From a bacterium (GTDB taxonomy: Bacteria > Patescibacteriota > Patescibacteriia > UBA1558 > GWA2-36-10): 7,413 nucleotides of DNA. Made by a program: the position numbers and the translations under genes. The notes beneath the pieces were generated by a model. It saw only the letters and a program-made list of their open reading frames with translations. It searched no databases and was not told the DNA's origin. Shown one piece after another: positions 1-5,600 of the stretch; position 1 is the first letter of the stretch; each line of letters begins with the position of its first letter. The stretch covers positions 1-7,413 of the forward strand of contig JAUYFP010000112.1 of NCBI GenBank assembly GCA_030690875.1, read 5' to 3'.

Positions 1-562
1 TTTCATCTTTTTCACCAACATCAATTATCTTTGTTTTTAGGTTCTGGTTGATGAAGGATTTTAAATGGGACAAAATTTTATTCTTGTCGCCACCTTCAAT
101 GCGAGGATAGTGCTCGATGGTCAGTTGGGATACTGGTAAAAATCCAACTACATTGCCGATTTTTATCATTAATCCGCCCTTATTGGCGTCAATTACTTTG
201 GATTCAATAATATCGCCTTTTTTATAAATAGTTTCCAAATGATCCCAAGCTTTTTTGTGTCCGGCTTCGCGGAAAGAAAGTTCCATGTAGCCATTCTCAT
301 TGTCGAGGCCGATAACAGTGGCGGTGGCTTTATCGCCAGCTTTTAAATTGGAGAATTCATCGGATTCATCATAAATTTCACGACCACGGACTATGCCAGT
401 GGTTATTCCGTCTAAATCCACATAAACTTCATTTTTAGAAATACTAATTACCGCGCCGGTGACCAAATCGCCAATTTTGGGTATTTTAATAGCTGCCTCT
501 TGTTTTTTTAGCAGCTCATCCATTGGGCTTGTGCCCTGAATTTGAATTTTCTCTTCTGACAT
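1..562 (-). CDS. rpsA: Ribosomal protein S1 (bS1), N-terminal part, cut by the left edge
   Basis: Translating the minus strand from ATG at 562-560 gives 187 codons with no stop, running off position 1. The protein starts MSEEKIQIQG and, after a short acidic/lysine-rich lead of about 30 residues, carries two S1-type OB folds. Repeat 1 spans roughly residues 30-102 (GDLVTGAVISISKNEVYVDL, then GIVRGREI, ending MELSFREAG). Repeat 2 starts near residue 116 (KGDIIESKVIDANKGGLMI, then GFLPVSQL) and includes the EHYPRIEGGDKNKIL stretch common in bacterial S1 second repeats. S1 proteins bind mRNA single strands on the 30S subunit and help load messages lacking a strong Shine-Dalgarno, which suits the weak start contexts in this window. 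The start is preceded by AAUUAAA with no proper SD; an AGGA lies about 17 nt upstream, too far to be convincing. The gene is divergent from the gyrA operon. The number of remaining repeats cannot be seen. Confidence 0.93.
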   Translation of the reverse strand, partial: MSEEKIQIQGTSPMDELLKKQEAAIKIPKIGDLVTGAVISISKNEVYVDLDGITTGIVRGREIYDESDEFSNLKAGDKATATVIGLDNENGYMELSFREAGHKKAWDHLETIYKKGDIIESKVIDANKGGLMIKIGNVVGFLPVSQLTIEHYPRIEGGDKNKILSHLKSFINQNLKTKIIDVGEKDE

Positions 563-693
563 TTTAATTATTAGCTTTTATCCTATACTGCCTTGGCGCC
601 AGCTTTGGCTATTTTGGCAGAACAAGCTCCCTTTTTAGGTTTCTAGAGCGTTTAAACCTTTAGGGGAATTAATTAGTCTGTTTTTAAAACAGT
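563..693 (-). promoter_or_regulatory. Structured 5' leader of rpsA mRNA
   Basis: If the rpsA promoter at 700-728 is right, the mRNA carries about 130 untranslated nt, long for this compact genome. The leader contains two inverted-repeat groups. One has arms 637-642 (AGGTTT) and 654-659 (AAACCT), extended after an internal loop by 628-631 (TCCC) with 663-667 (GGGGA). The other pairs 588-592 (CTGCC) with 616-620 (GGCAG), enclosing the self-complementary TGGCGCCA at 593-600/601. Leader-based autoregulation of S1 is established in E. coli. That this leader does the same is only inference; no known riboswitch class is recognised. Confidence 0.35.
678..692. repeat. Perfect 7-bp palindrome at the predicted rpsA transcription start
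   Basis: CTGTTTT at 678-684 and AAAACAG at 686-692 are perfect inverted repeats around a single central T. The dyad sits just downstream of the inferred rpsA -10, so it could be an operator or a 5'-end hairpin. It has only two G/C pairs per arm and chance occurrence in AT-rich DNA is possible. Confidence 0.35.
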
Positions 694-699
694 TGCCTT

Positions 700-728
700 A
701 TATTAACACAAAAGATATAAAAAATCAA
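700..728 (-). promoter_or_regulatory. Candidate sigma-70-type promoter for rpsA
   Basis: Read on the minus strand: -35 TTGATT (728-723), a 17-bp spacer, then an extended -10 TGTTAATAT (708-700), with the -10 hexamer TAATAT at 705-700. Transcription would start near 693. Spacing is optimal and the TG extension compensates for a 4/6 hexamer. It faces away from the promoter at 800-828, giving a divergent pair. Confidence 0.5.
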
Positions 729-756
729 GGCTCTGGAAAACTAGCTTAAATATGGA

Positions 757-776
757 CAAAAAACCTTTGTTTTTTG
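757..776. repeat. AT-rich 8-bp dyad between the divergent promoters
   Basis: CAAAAAAC (757-764) and GTTTTTTG (769-776) are perfect inverted repeats separated by 4 nt. The dyad lies between the rpsA -35 (723-728) and the rightward -35 (800-805), where a shared regulator could sit. Homopolymer composition makes a chance origin plausible, so this is a description rather than a claimed operator. Confidence 0.3.
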
Positions 777-799
777 GGCTTTTTACTCTGTATTTTGAC

Positions 800-828
800 T
801 TTACTTCAAGGCCATTTTATGCTAAAAT
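800..828 (+). promoter_or_regulatory. Candidate promoter of the MBL-like/TM protein/gyrA operon
   Basis: -35 TTTACT (800-805), a 17-bp spacer, then extended -10 TGCTAAAAT (820-828), whose hexamer TAAAAT (823-828) matches consensus at 5 of 6 bases. An overlapping TTGACT at 795-800 looks better as a hexamer but would leave a 22-bp spacer. Transcription would start around 835, leaving about 30 nt before the ATG at 865. Confidence 0.55.
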
Positions 829-864
829 AATAGCGTTTAATGAAGAATAAATTGGTCAAAAATT

Positions 865-1443
865 ATGACAATTACTTGGCAAGGCGATAATTATTTTAAG
901 TTGAAAGCTGGCAATATTACGGTTGTTTTAAACCCTTATAGTTTAGATAAAAAAACTAGCGTTTCCAAAACCAAAGGGGAACTGGTTTTATTTACTGACG
1001 CTAGTCAATCAAGTAAAGCTAAGATTGATGAGGAGTCTTTTGTGATTGATGGTCCGGGCGAATACGAAAATAAAGATGTTTTTGTTTACGGACATCAGAT
1101 AAATGGCAATGTTGTTTATTTGCTGATTAGTGAAGATATAAAAATTGCTTTTTTGGGAGAATATGGTCATCAAGAATTAAGTGATAGCGATTTGGAACTT
1201 TTAGAAGATTCGGATATTTTGATTTTGCCTGTTGGCGGTGGTGAGTTGACTACGGCCAAAGAAGCCAGCAAAATCATCAGGCAAGTTGAACCCAGAATAG
1301 TTATTCCTAGCTGTTTTAATAGCGCCCAATTAAATGATTTTATAAAAGAGATAGGCGTCAAGCCGGAGGAACTTGATAAATTTAGCATTAAGAAAAAAGA
1401 TTTGCCTCAGGAAGATATAAAATTAGTAGTTTTGAAAGCTTAA
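865..1443 (+). CDS. Beta-lactamase-fold (UlaG-like) protein lacking the metal-binding residues
   Basis: The 192-residue protein has the frame of the COG2220-type metallo-beta-lactamase-fold hydrolases. The opening strand is MTITWQGDNYFKL (family: ITW.G.S.F.I), followed by a hydrophobic strand and NPYSLDK (17-29, usually DPF), the family signature VIDGPGEYE (60-68), IAFLGEYGH (94-102), DILILPVGGG (117-126) and EPRIVIPSCF (142-151). The zinc ligands are missing. The usual THxHxDH segment is replaced by LFTDASQSSK (42-51), the DP aspartate is Asn23, and the late histidine of IPMHY is Cys150. I infer a non-catalytic or repurposed fold; the substrate is unknown. It is the first gene of the operon, 3 nt before the next gene and linked to gyrA. 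No Shine-Dalgarno precedes the ATG at 865, and no better upstream start is seen. Confidence 0.8.
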   Translation: MTITWQGDNYFKLKAGNITVVLNPYSLDKKTSVSKTKGELVLFTDASQSSKAKIDEESFVIDGPGEYENKDVFVYGHQINGNVVYLLISEDIKIAFLGEYGHQELSDSDLELLEDSDILILPVGGGELTTAKEASKIIRQVEPRIVIPSCFNSAQLNDFIKEIGVKPEELDKFSIKKKDLPQEDIKLVVLKA

Positions 1444-1446
1444 AAA

Positions 1447-1797
1447 ATGATTTTTTTTGAAAATAATAACAATAAGATATTTTTTTTAACGCTGATGGTG
1501 GTCGTAGCTTTTGTTTTTATTTTTTATAAATATTTAGGATCAAATCCTTTCCCTCAGGTGGCTAATAATGATCAGGCTCTTTTGTCGCAGATTAACGAGG
1601 GCACGGACGAGGACATTAAGGAAATAAAAAATAATTTAGAATTGGGGGTGGAGCAGGCCAAGGATATTGGCGAGGAACTTAAAAAAGAGAGCGAGCGTCA
1701 GGCTTTGTTTGAACAGGCTAAAGAATATGCGACTAATAAGTTAGCTTCCAGCACAGCTACTTCTACCGCTACTTCCAGCCCAGTAGAAAATCAATAG
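1447..1797 (+). CDS. Small membrane-anchored protein of unknown function with a predicted coiled coil
   Basis: I do not recognise a family. The 116-residue protein has an Asn-rich N-terminus (ENNNNK), one strongly hydrophobic helix at about 11-30 (FFLTLMVVVAFVFIFYKYLG), and then a charged, heptad-compatible helical stretch at about 42-95 rich in Glu, Lys, Gln and Ala. A low-complexity Ser/Thr/Ala tail follows (98-112). With no positive charges before the helix and lysine after it, topology is uncertain; a signal-anchor single-pass protein is most likely. The ATG lies 3 nt after the upstream stop and has no SD, so translation is probably coupled to the MBL-like gene. It ends 16 nt before gyrA, so all three genes are likely co-transcribed. 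Two T8 runs (1451-1458 and 1480-1487) fall inside its first codons. Confidence 0.7.
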   Translation: MIFFENNNNKIFFLTLMVVVAFVFIFYKYLGSNPFPQVANNDQALLSQINEGTDEDIKEIKNNLELGVEQAKDIGEELKKESERQALFEQAKEYATNKLASSTATSTATSSPVENQ

Positions 1798-1813
1798 ATA
1801 ATTTATTATATTT

Positions 1814-4321
1814 ATGGCTTTAAGATCTTCAGGCGCAAAAAAACCAAATATTCAGGGGGGTGAAGCAAAAACTGACCAAAGTAGATTTGGTCGAGTTGAA
1901 TCGCTCTCTATTGTCGAGGAAATGGAGAGCTCATATATTGACTATGCCATGAGCGTGATAGTTTCGCGCGCTTTGCCCGATGTCCGCGATGGTTTAAAAC
2001 CAGTGCATCGCCGTATTCTGTATGCGATGTGGAATATTGGTTTACGCCATAATGCTAAGTTTAGAAAATCAGCTACAGTAGTTGGTGAGGTTTTGGGTAA
2101 ATATCATCCGCATGGCGATTTGGCAGTTTATGATTCTATGGTCAGAATGGCGCAGGATTTTTCGATGCGTTATCCTTTGGTAAATGGCCAGGGAAACTTT
2201 GGCTCTATGGACGGTGACGGTGCAGCTGCGCATAGATATACAGAAGCCAAACTAGAAGCTTTGGCTGAAGAAATGCTTTTTGATATAGAAAAAAATACCG
2301 TTGATTTTGCCCCCAACTATGATGGTTCACACCAAGAACCGCGGGTTTTACCAGCTAAATTACCTAATCTTCTTTTAAATGGCGCTACCGGTATTGCCGT
2401 TGGCATGGCGACTAATATTCCACCTCATAATTTGGGAGAATTAATAGACGCCATTAATTTTTTGATTGATAAGCCGGACGCTTCCATAGATGATTTAATG
2501 CAGATAGTCAAAGGTCCGGATTTTCCGACTGGTGGTGTGATTTATAATATTGATGATATTAGAGCGGCTTATGCTACTGGACGCGGTGGAATTGTGATGC
2601 GTGGCGAGGCAGAAATTTTGGAAAATAAACCCGGTCAATATGATATTATAATTTCCTCAATTCCTTATCAGGTGAACAAAGCCACTTTGCTGGAAAAAAT
2701 CGCCCAGCTAGTCAGAGATAAAAAAATTGAGGGCATCAAGGATTTGCGTGACGAATCTGACAAAGACGGCGTGCGTATTGTAGTTGAACTCAAAAAAGAT
2801 TCTTTTCCTAATAAAATTTTAAATAATTTATACAAACATACTCAGCTGGAAGAAAAATTCCATGTCAATATGCTGGCTTTGGTTGATGGCATTCAGCCCC
2901 GAGTGCTCACCTTGCAAAATATTTTGGAAGAATATATTAAGCATCGCCAGGTAGTGATAGTTCGTCGCACGCAATTTGATTTGGAAAAAGCTAAAGACCG
3001 AGCGCATATCTTGGAAGGCCTTAAAAAAGCGCTGGATAAAATTGACTTGGTTATCAAAACTATCAAAGCTTCCAAGGACAAAGATATTGCCAAGCTTAAT
3101 TTGATGAAAAAATTCAAGTTGAGCGAACGACAGGCCATCGCGATTTTGGAAATGAAGCTCCAAAGTCTGGCTAATCTGGAAAGACTCAAAATTGAAAACG
3201 AATTAAAAGAAAGAAGAAAGTTAATTGCCGAACTGGAAGTAATATTAAAGAGCAAGAGTAAAGTTTTACATATTATCAAAGACGAGTTGGCGGAAATTAA
3301 AAAAAGATTTAACGACGAGAGAAGAACTAAGGTAATTAAATCAGCCATTGGCAAAATGACTACCAAAGATTTGATTCCTAATGAAGCCACAGTTATTATG
3401 ATGACCAGAGACGGCTACATCAAGCGTATTGATCCAGAAACATTCCGCACTCAAAGCCGTGGTGGCAAAGGAGTAATTGGGCTTACCACTAAGGAGCAGG
3501 ACGAAGTAGATGATTTTTTTACTACTTCTACTCATGGAGATTTAATGTTTTTTACCACCCGCGGTCGGGTGTTTCAGCTCAAAGCTTACGAAGTACCTCA
3601 ACAGTCTCGCACTTCCAAAGGCCAAAACATTGTCAATTTTTTACAGCTGTCTCCGGAAGAAAAAGTTTCTTCAGTTTTACAAAGCGAAGACTTTAATGTT
3701 TTTAAATTTTTTGTCATGTTGACTAGAAATGGCGTTATTAAGCGCACGGAGCTTAGTGAATTCAGTAATGTCCGTCGTAGCGGTCTGATAGCTATTAAGC
3801 TGAAAAAAGACGATCAATTAGAATGGATCAAGCCATCATCAGGCAAAGACGATATTATGCTGGCCACTGCCAAAGGCCAATCAATCAGATTTAAAGAAAA
3901 GGGAGTTAGATCTATGGGTAGGTCAGCTTCGGGAGTTAGAGGCATTAAGCTGAAAAAAGGTGATTCGGTTATTGGTATGGATTTGATTGCTGACGGTCAG
4001 GCCTCCAAAGACGAACAATTTTTGGTAGTGACCAAAAATGGTTTTGGCAAACGCACTGCCTTGTCGGCTTACAAAGTGCAAGGCCGTGGTGGCTCAGGCA
4101 TCAAGACTGCTCAGGCCACTGACAAGACTGGCGATTTGGCCGCCGCTAGAATAGTTAGTAAGAATATGGAAAATGAAGACATGATTATAATATCGCGCAA
4201 AGGTCAAGTAATCAGACTGCCGATAAAATCAATTAGCATTTTAGGTCGGGCAACCCAAGGGGTGAGATTAATGAGGTTTAGAGATAGCGACGACAAGGTT
4301 TCTTCAGTCACATTTATATAA
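1814..4321 (+). CDS. gyrA: DNA gyrase subunit A
   Basis: The 835-residue protein is full-length for GyrA, which with GyrB forms the A2B2 gyrase that introduces negative supercoils by passing one duplex through a double-strand break. The breakage-reunion domain begins after about 35 extra N-terminal residues at [29 protein letters not shown]. Catalytic Tyr142 is in AAHRYTEAK, preceded by Arg141. A coiled-coil arm covers about 385-510. The C-terminal pinwheel shows six blades, each with a T-(K/R)-x-G-x-x-(K/I)-R-type strand: near 524 ([11 protein letters not shown]), 576 ([11 protein letters not shown]), 634, 676, 741 ([11 protein letters not shown]) and 793 ([11 protein letters not shown]). 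The GyrA box is QSRGGKG at 547-553, with Ser at the second position rather than the usual Arg/Lys; it argues for gyrase over topoisomerase IV ParC. The residue equivalent to E. coli Ser83 is Leu103, while Asp107 (Asp87) is kept. It is the last gene of its operon and has no visible SD. Confidence 0.97.
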   Translation: MALRSSGAKKPNIQGGEAKTDQSRFGRVESLSIVEEMESSYIDYAMSVIVSRALPDVRDGLKPVHRRILYAMWNIGLRHNAKFRKSATVVGEVLGKYHPHGDLAVYDSMVRMAQDFSMRYPLVNGQGNFGSMDGDGAAAHRYTEAKLEALAEEMLFDIEKNTVDFAPNYDGSHQEPRVLPAKLPNLLLNGATGIAVGMATNIPPHNLGELIDAINFLIDKPDASIDDLMQIVKGPDFPTGGVIYNIDDIRAAYATGRGGIVMRGEAEILENKPGQYDIIISSIPYQVNKATLLEKIAQLVRDKKIEGIKDLRDESDKDGVRIVVELKKDSFPNKILNNLYKHTQLEEKFHVNMLALVDGIQPRVLTLQNILEEYIKHRQVVIVRRTQFDLEKAKDRAHILEGLKKALDKIDLVIKTIKASKDKDIAKLNLMKKFKLSERQAIAILEMKLQSLANLERLKIENELKERRKLIAELEVILKSKSKVLHIIKDELAEIKKRFNDERRTKVIKSAIGKMTTKDLIPNEATVIMMTRDGYIKRIDPETFRTQSRGGKGVIGLTTKEQDEVDDFFTTSTHGDLMFFTTRGRVFQLKAYEVPQQSRTSKGQNIVNFLQLSPEEKVSSVLQSEDFNVFKFFVMLTRNGVIKRTELSEFSNVRRSGLIAIKLKKDDQLEWIKPSSGKDDIMLATAKGQSIRFKEKGVRSMGRSASGVRGIKLKKGDSVIGMDLIADGQASKDEQFLVVTKNGFGKRTALSAYKVQGRGGSGIKTAQATDKTGDLAAARIVSKNMENEDMIIISRKGQVIRLPIKSISILGRATQGVRLMRFRDSDDKVSSVTFI

Positions 4322-4328
4322 AAACACG

Positions 4329-4359
4329 AAACCCTCCCTTGATGTCTGGAGGGTTTTTT
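4329..4359 (+). terminator. Intrinsic terminator after gyrA
   Basis: AAACCCTCC (4329-4337) pairs perfectly with GGAGGGTTT (4348-4356) across a 10-nt loop, followed by a run of six T (4354-4359). It begins 8 nt after the gyrA stop, a textbook Rho-independent terminator that separates the gyrA operon from ruvB. Confidence 0.93.
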
Positions 4360-4368
4360 GTCTAAACC

Positions 4369-4397
4369 TTGTAAACTAAAATTATAAATGATAATCT
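4369..4397 (+). promoter_or_regulatory. Candidate promoter of ruvB
   Basis: TTGTAA (4369-4374), a 17-bp spacer and an extended -10 TGATAATCT (4389-4397) would start transcription near 4404, about 14 nt before the ATG. The octamer CTTGTAAA occurs twice (4368-4375 and 4396-4403), 28 bp apart, and ATGATA/TATCAT (4388-4393/4405-4410) forms a dyad over the -10 and start region. A promoter is expected here because a terminator lies just upstream; its exact position is uncertain. Confidence 0.4.
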
Positions 4398-4417
4398 TGT
4401 AAAGTATCATAATAGTT

Positions 4418-5440
4418 ATGGAAGAAGAGAGAATAATATCAGCTGTTGAGCAAAAAAGTGATCGCACTTGGGACCTGACTTTGAGGCCTCAGGCTCTTGG
4501 TGATTATATTGGCCAAAATCAGGTTAAGGAAAATTTAAATATTGTTTTGTCAGCCGCTAAGCAAAGGCAGGAGTCTTTGGATCATGTTCTTCTTTTTGGT
4601 CCTCCGGGGTTGGGTAAAACCACTTTGGCTTACATTATTGCCAAGGAAATGGGAGTAGGTATAAAAGTAACTTCTGGTCCAGCAATTACCAAAGCCGGTG
4701 ATTTAGCGGCAATTATTACCAATTTGCAAGCCGGTGATATTTTATTTATTGATGAGATTCATAGATTAAATAAAACTATTGAAGAAATTTTGTATCCGGC
4801 CATGGAAGACTATGCTTTGGATATTATTTTAGGCAAAGGCCCATCAGCTCAAATACTGCGTTTGGATTTGCCAAAATTTACGCTTATCGGCGCTACTACC
4901 AGATATAATTTAATTTCTTCGCCACTACGAGACAGGTTTGGCGTTACTTTTCGGCTGGATTTTTATAATGAAGACGAAATTGCCGATATTGTCAAACGAT
5001 CGGCTAATATTTTGGGAGTAAATATTGAAAAAGAAGCTAGAGAGGAAATCGCCCGTCGTTCTCGCGCTACTCCTAGAATCGCCAATCGGATTTTGAAAAG
5101 AGTTAGAGATTATGCGCAGGTAAAAGCTGATGGCAATGTTAGTCACAGTTTGGCTAAGCAAGCCATGGAGATGATGGCCATTGATCAATATGGCTTAGAT
5201 GATTTGGACAGAAGATTGCTTAAAGTAATTGCGGAAAATTTTTCCGGCGGTCCAGTGGGTTTGGGCACGCTAGCGGCAGCGGTACAGGAAGAGGCCGGCA
5301 CAATTGAAGAAATATTTGAGCCCTATTTAATGCAGTTGGGATTTTTAGCCAGAACAAATAAAGGCCGCGTGGCTACTGACAAGACCTACGAATATTTAGG
5401 TATAGCCAAAAAAAATAATCAAAATAGTAGATTGTTTTGA
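4418..5440 (+). CDS. ruvB: Holliday junction branch-migration ATPase RuvB
   Basis: At 340 residues this matches the usual RuvB length (E. coli about 336). RuvB hexamers pump DNA through the RuvA-bound Holliday junction during recombinational repair. Seen in order: the N-terminal [12 protein letters not shown] motif (22-33), Walker A GPPGLGKT (61-68), Walker B FIDEIH (110-115), sensor 1 GATTR (158-162), the arginine-finger segment SPLRDRFG (168-175) and sensor 2 RATPRIANR (Arg220). The C-terminal winged helix is near 255-332 ([35 protein letters not shown]). The whole catalytic set is intact, so it should be active. It is flanked by the gyrA terminator and a palindromic element that starts just after its stop, so it appears monocistronic. 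No ruvA or ruvC is in the window. No SD is visible before the ATG at 4418; the stop is TGA. Confidence 0.97.
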   Translation: MEEERIISAVEQKSDRTWDLTLRPQALGDYIGQNQVKENLNIVLSAAKQRQESLDHVLLFGPPGLGKTTLAYIIAKEMGVGIKVTSGPAITKAGDLAAIITNLQAGDILFIDEIHRLNKTIEEILYPAMEDYALDIILGKGPSAQILRLDLPKFTLIGATTRYNLISSPLRDRFGVTFRLDFYNEDEIADIVKRSANILGVNIEKEAREEIARRSRATPRIANRILKRVRDYAQVKADGNVSHSLAKQAMEMMAIDQYGLDDLDRRLLKVIAENFSGGPVGLGTLAAAVQEEAGTIEEIFEPYLMQLGFLARTNKGRVATDKTYEYLGIAKKNNQNSRLF

Positions 5441-5442
5441 AT

Positions 5443-5498
5443 ACCCCCTCTGTCCTTACGGACATCTCCCCCTAAATTAGGGGAGAAAAAGAGGGGGT
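5443..5498. repeat. 56-bp cloverleaf-forming palindromic element (MITE/REP-like)
   Basis: The ends ACCCCCTC (5443-5450) and GAGGGGGT (5491-5498) are perfect inverted repeats. The outer stem gains one more pair from flanking 5442/5499. Inside are two more hairpins: TGTCC/GGACA (5451-5455/5460-5464, loop TTAC) and TCTCCCC/GGGGAGA (5465-5471/5480-5486), whose loop can extend pairing as CCCCTAA-A-TTAGGGG. Together they make a three-way junction with an AAAA linker (5487-5490). The element is flanked by AAT on both sides (5440-5442 and 5499-5501), consistent with a 3-bp target duplication. It starts just past the ruvB TGA. No T-run follows it, so it is a poor canonical terminator, though it could block 3' exonucleases. 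It carries no gene. The mobile-repeat reading is inference from structure. Confidence 0.7.
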
Positions 5499-5517
5499 AA
5501 TAATATATCATGATGAA

Positions 5518-5600
5518 ACCCCGTTAGAAATTTGTATAATTATAGGTTATTTTAAAAGTAGAATTACTATTATGCAAACTATTAAAATTTCTAACGGGGT
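5518..5600. repeat. 83-bp element with perfect 16-bp terminal inverted repeats, overlapping the start of queH
   Basis: ACCCCGTTAGAAATTT (5518-5533) and AAATTTCTAACGGGGT (5585-5600) are perfect inverted repeats of 16 bp around a 51-bp AT-rich core. A trinucleotide GAA flanks each end (5515-5517 and 5601-5603), consistent with a 3-bp target duplication. The core holds TATAAT (5535-5540) and the queH ATG (5572), and the right arm is translated as part of codons 5-10 of queH. Its terminal ACCCC/GGGGT matches that of the neighbouring 5443-5498 element. It could be a MITE-like insertion or an evolved regulatory hairpin; a perfect 16-bp match is very unlikely by chance. Confidence 0.75.
5535..5540 (+). 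promoter_or_regulatory. Consensus -10 box of a candidate queH operon promoter
   Basis: A perfect TATAAT lies between the two arms of the 83-bp repeat, about 32 nt before the queH ATG. The -35 region is poor: TGATGA (5511-5516) at 18 bp or GATGAA at 17 bp. The -10 would come from the repeat itself, with transcription starting near 5547, downstream of the left arm. Confidence 0.4.

Noticed and set aside
1170..1388. Minus-strand open frame of 72 codons inside the MBL-like gene
   Set aside because: It is antisense to a gene with clear family motifs, with no promoter or start context of its own; its Ser/Leu-rich product is typical of a shadow frame.
1451..1487. Two T8 homopolymer runs as possible programmed slippage or phase-variation sites
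   Set aside because: They encode Phe in a hydrophobic membrane segment and the frame is intact; AT-rich composition explains them without a special mechanism.
1741..1790. Short imperfect repeat GCTACTTC in the tail of the 1447-1797 gene
   Set aside because: It merely encodes the low-complexity Ser/Thr/Ala tail; too short and imperfect to be a distinct element.
2828..3535. Several minus-strand open frames inside gyrA (2828-3163, 2893-3390, 3341-3535)
   Set aside because: They lie wholly within the strongly conserved gyrA coding frame, their translations show no domain, and they mirror its codon pattern.
4204..4467. Minus-strand frame of 87 codons across the gyrA end, terminator and ruvB start
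   Set aside because: It crosses the gyrA terminator and overlaps conserved coding sequence at both ends; nothing in its product is recognisable.
4925..5188. Minus-strand frame inside ruvB
   Set aside because: It overlaps the arginine-finger and sensor 2 region of an intact RuvB and has no features of its own.
5442..5499. Cloverleaf-like structure considered as a tRNA gene
   Set aside because: At 58 nt with only two internal hairpins it lacks an anticodon arm, the T-loop GTTCRA consensus and a proper acceptor end.
5442..5499. Same structure considered as the ruvB intrinsic terminator
   Set aside because: No T-run follows either the outer or inner stems on the plus strand (GAGGGGGTAATAAT), so it does not fit a Rho-independent terminator, although Rho-like or 3'-stabilising roles are not excluded.
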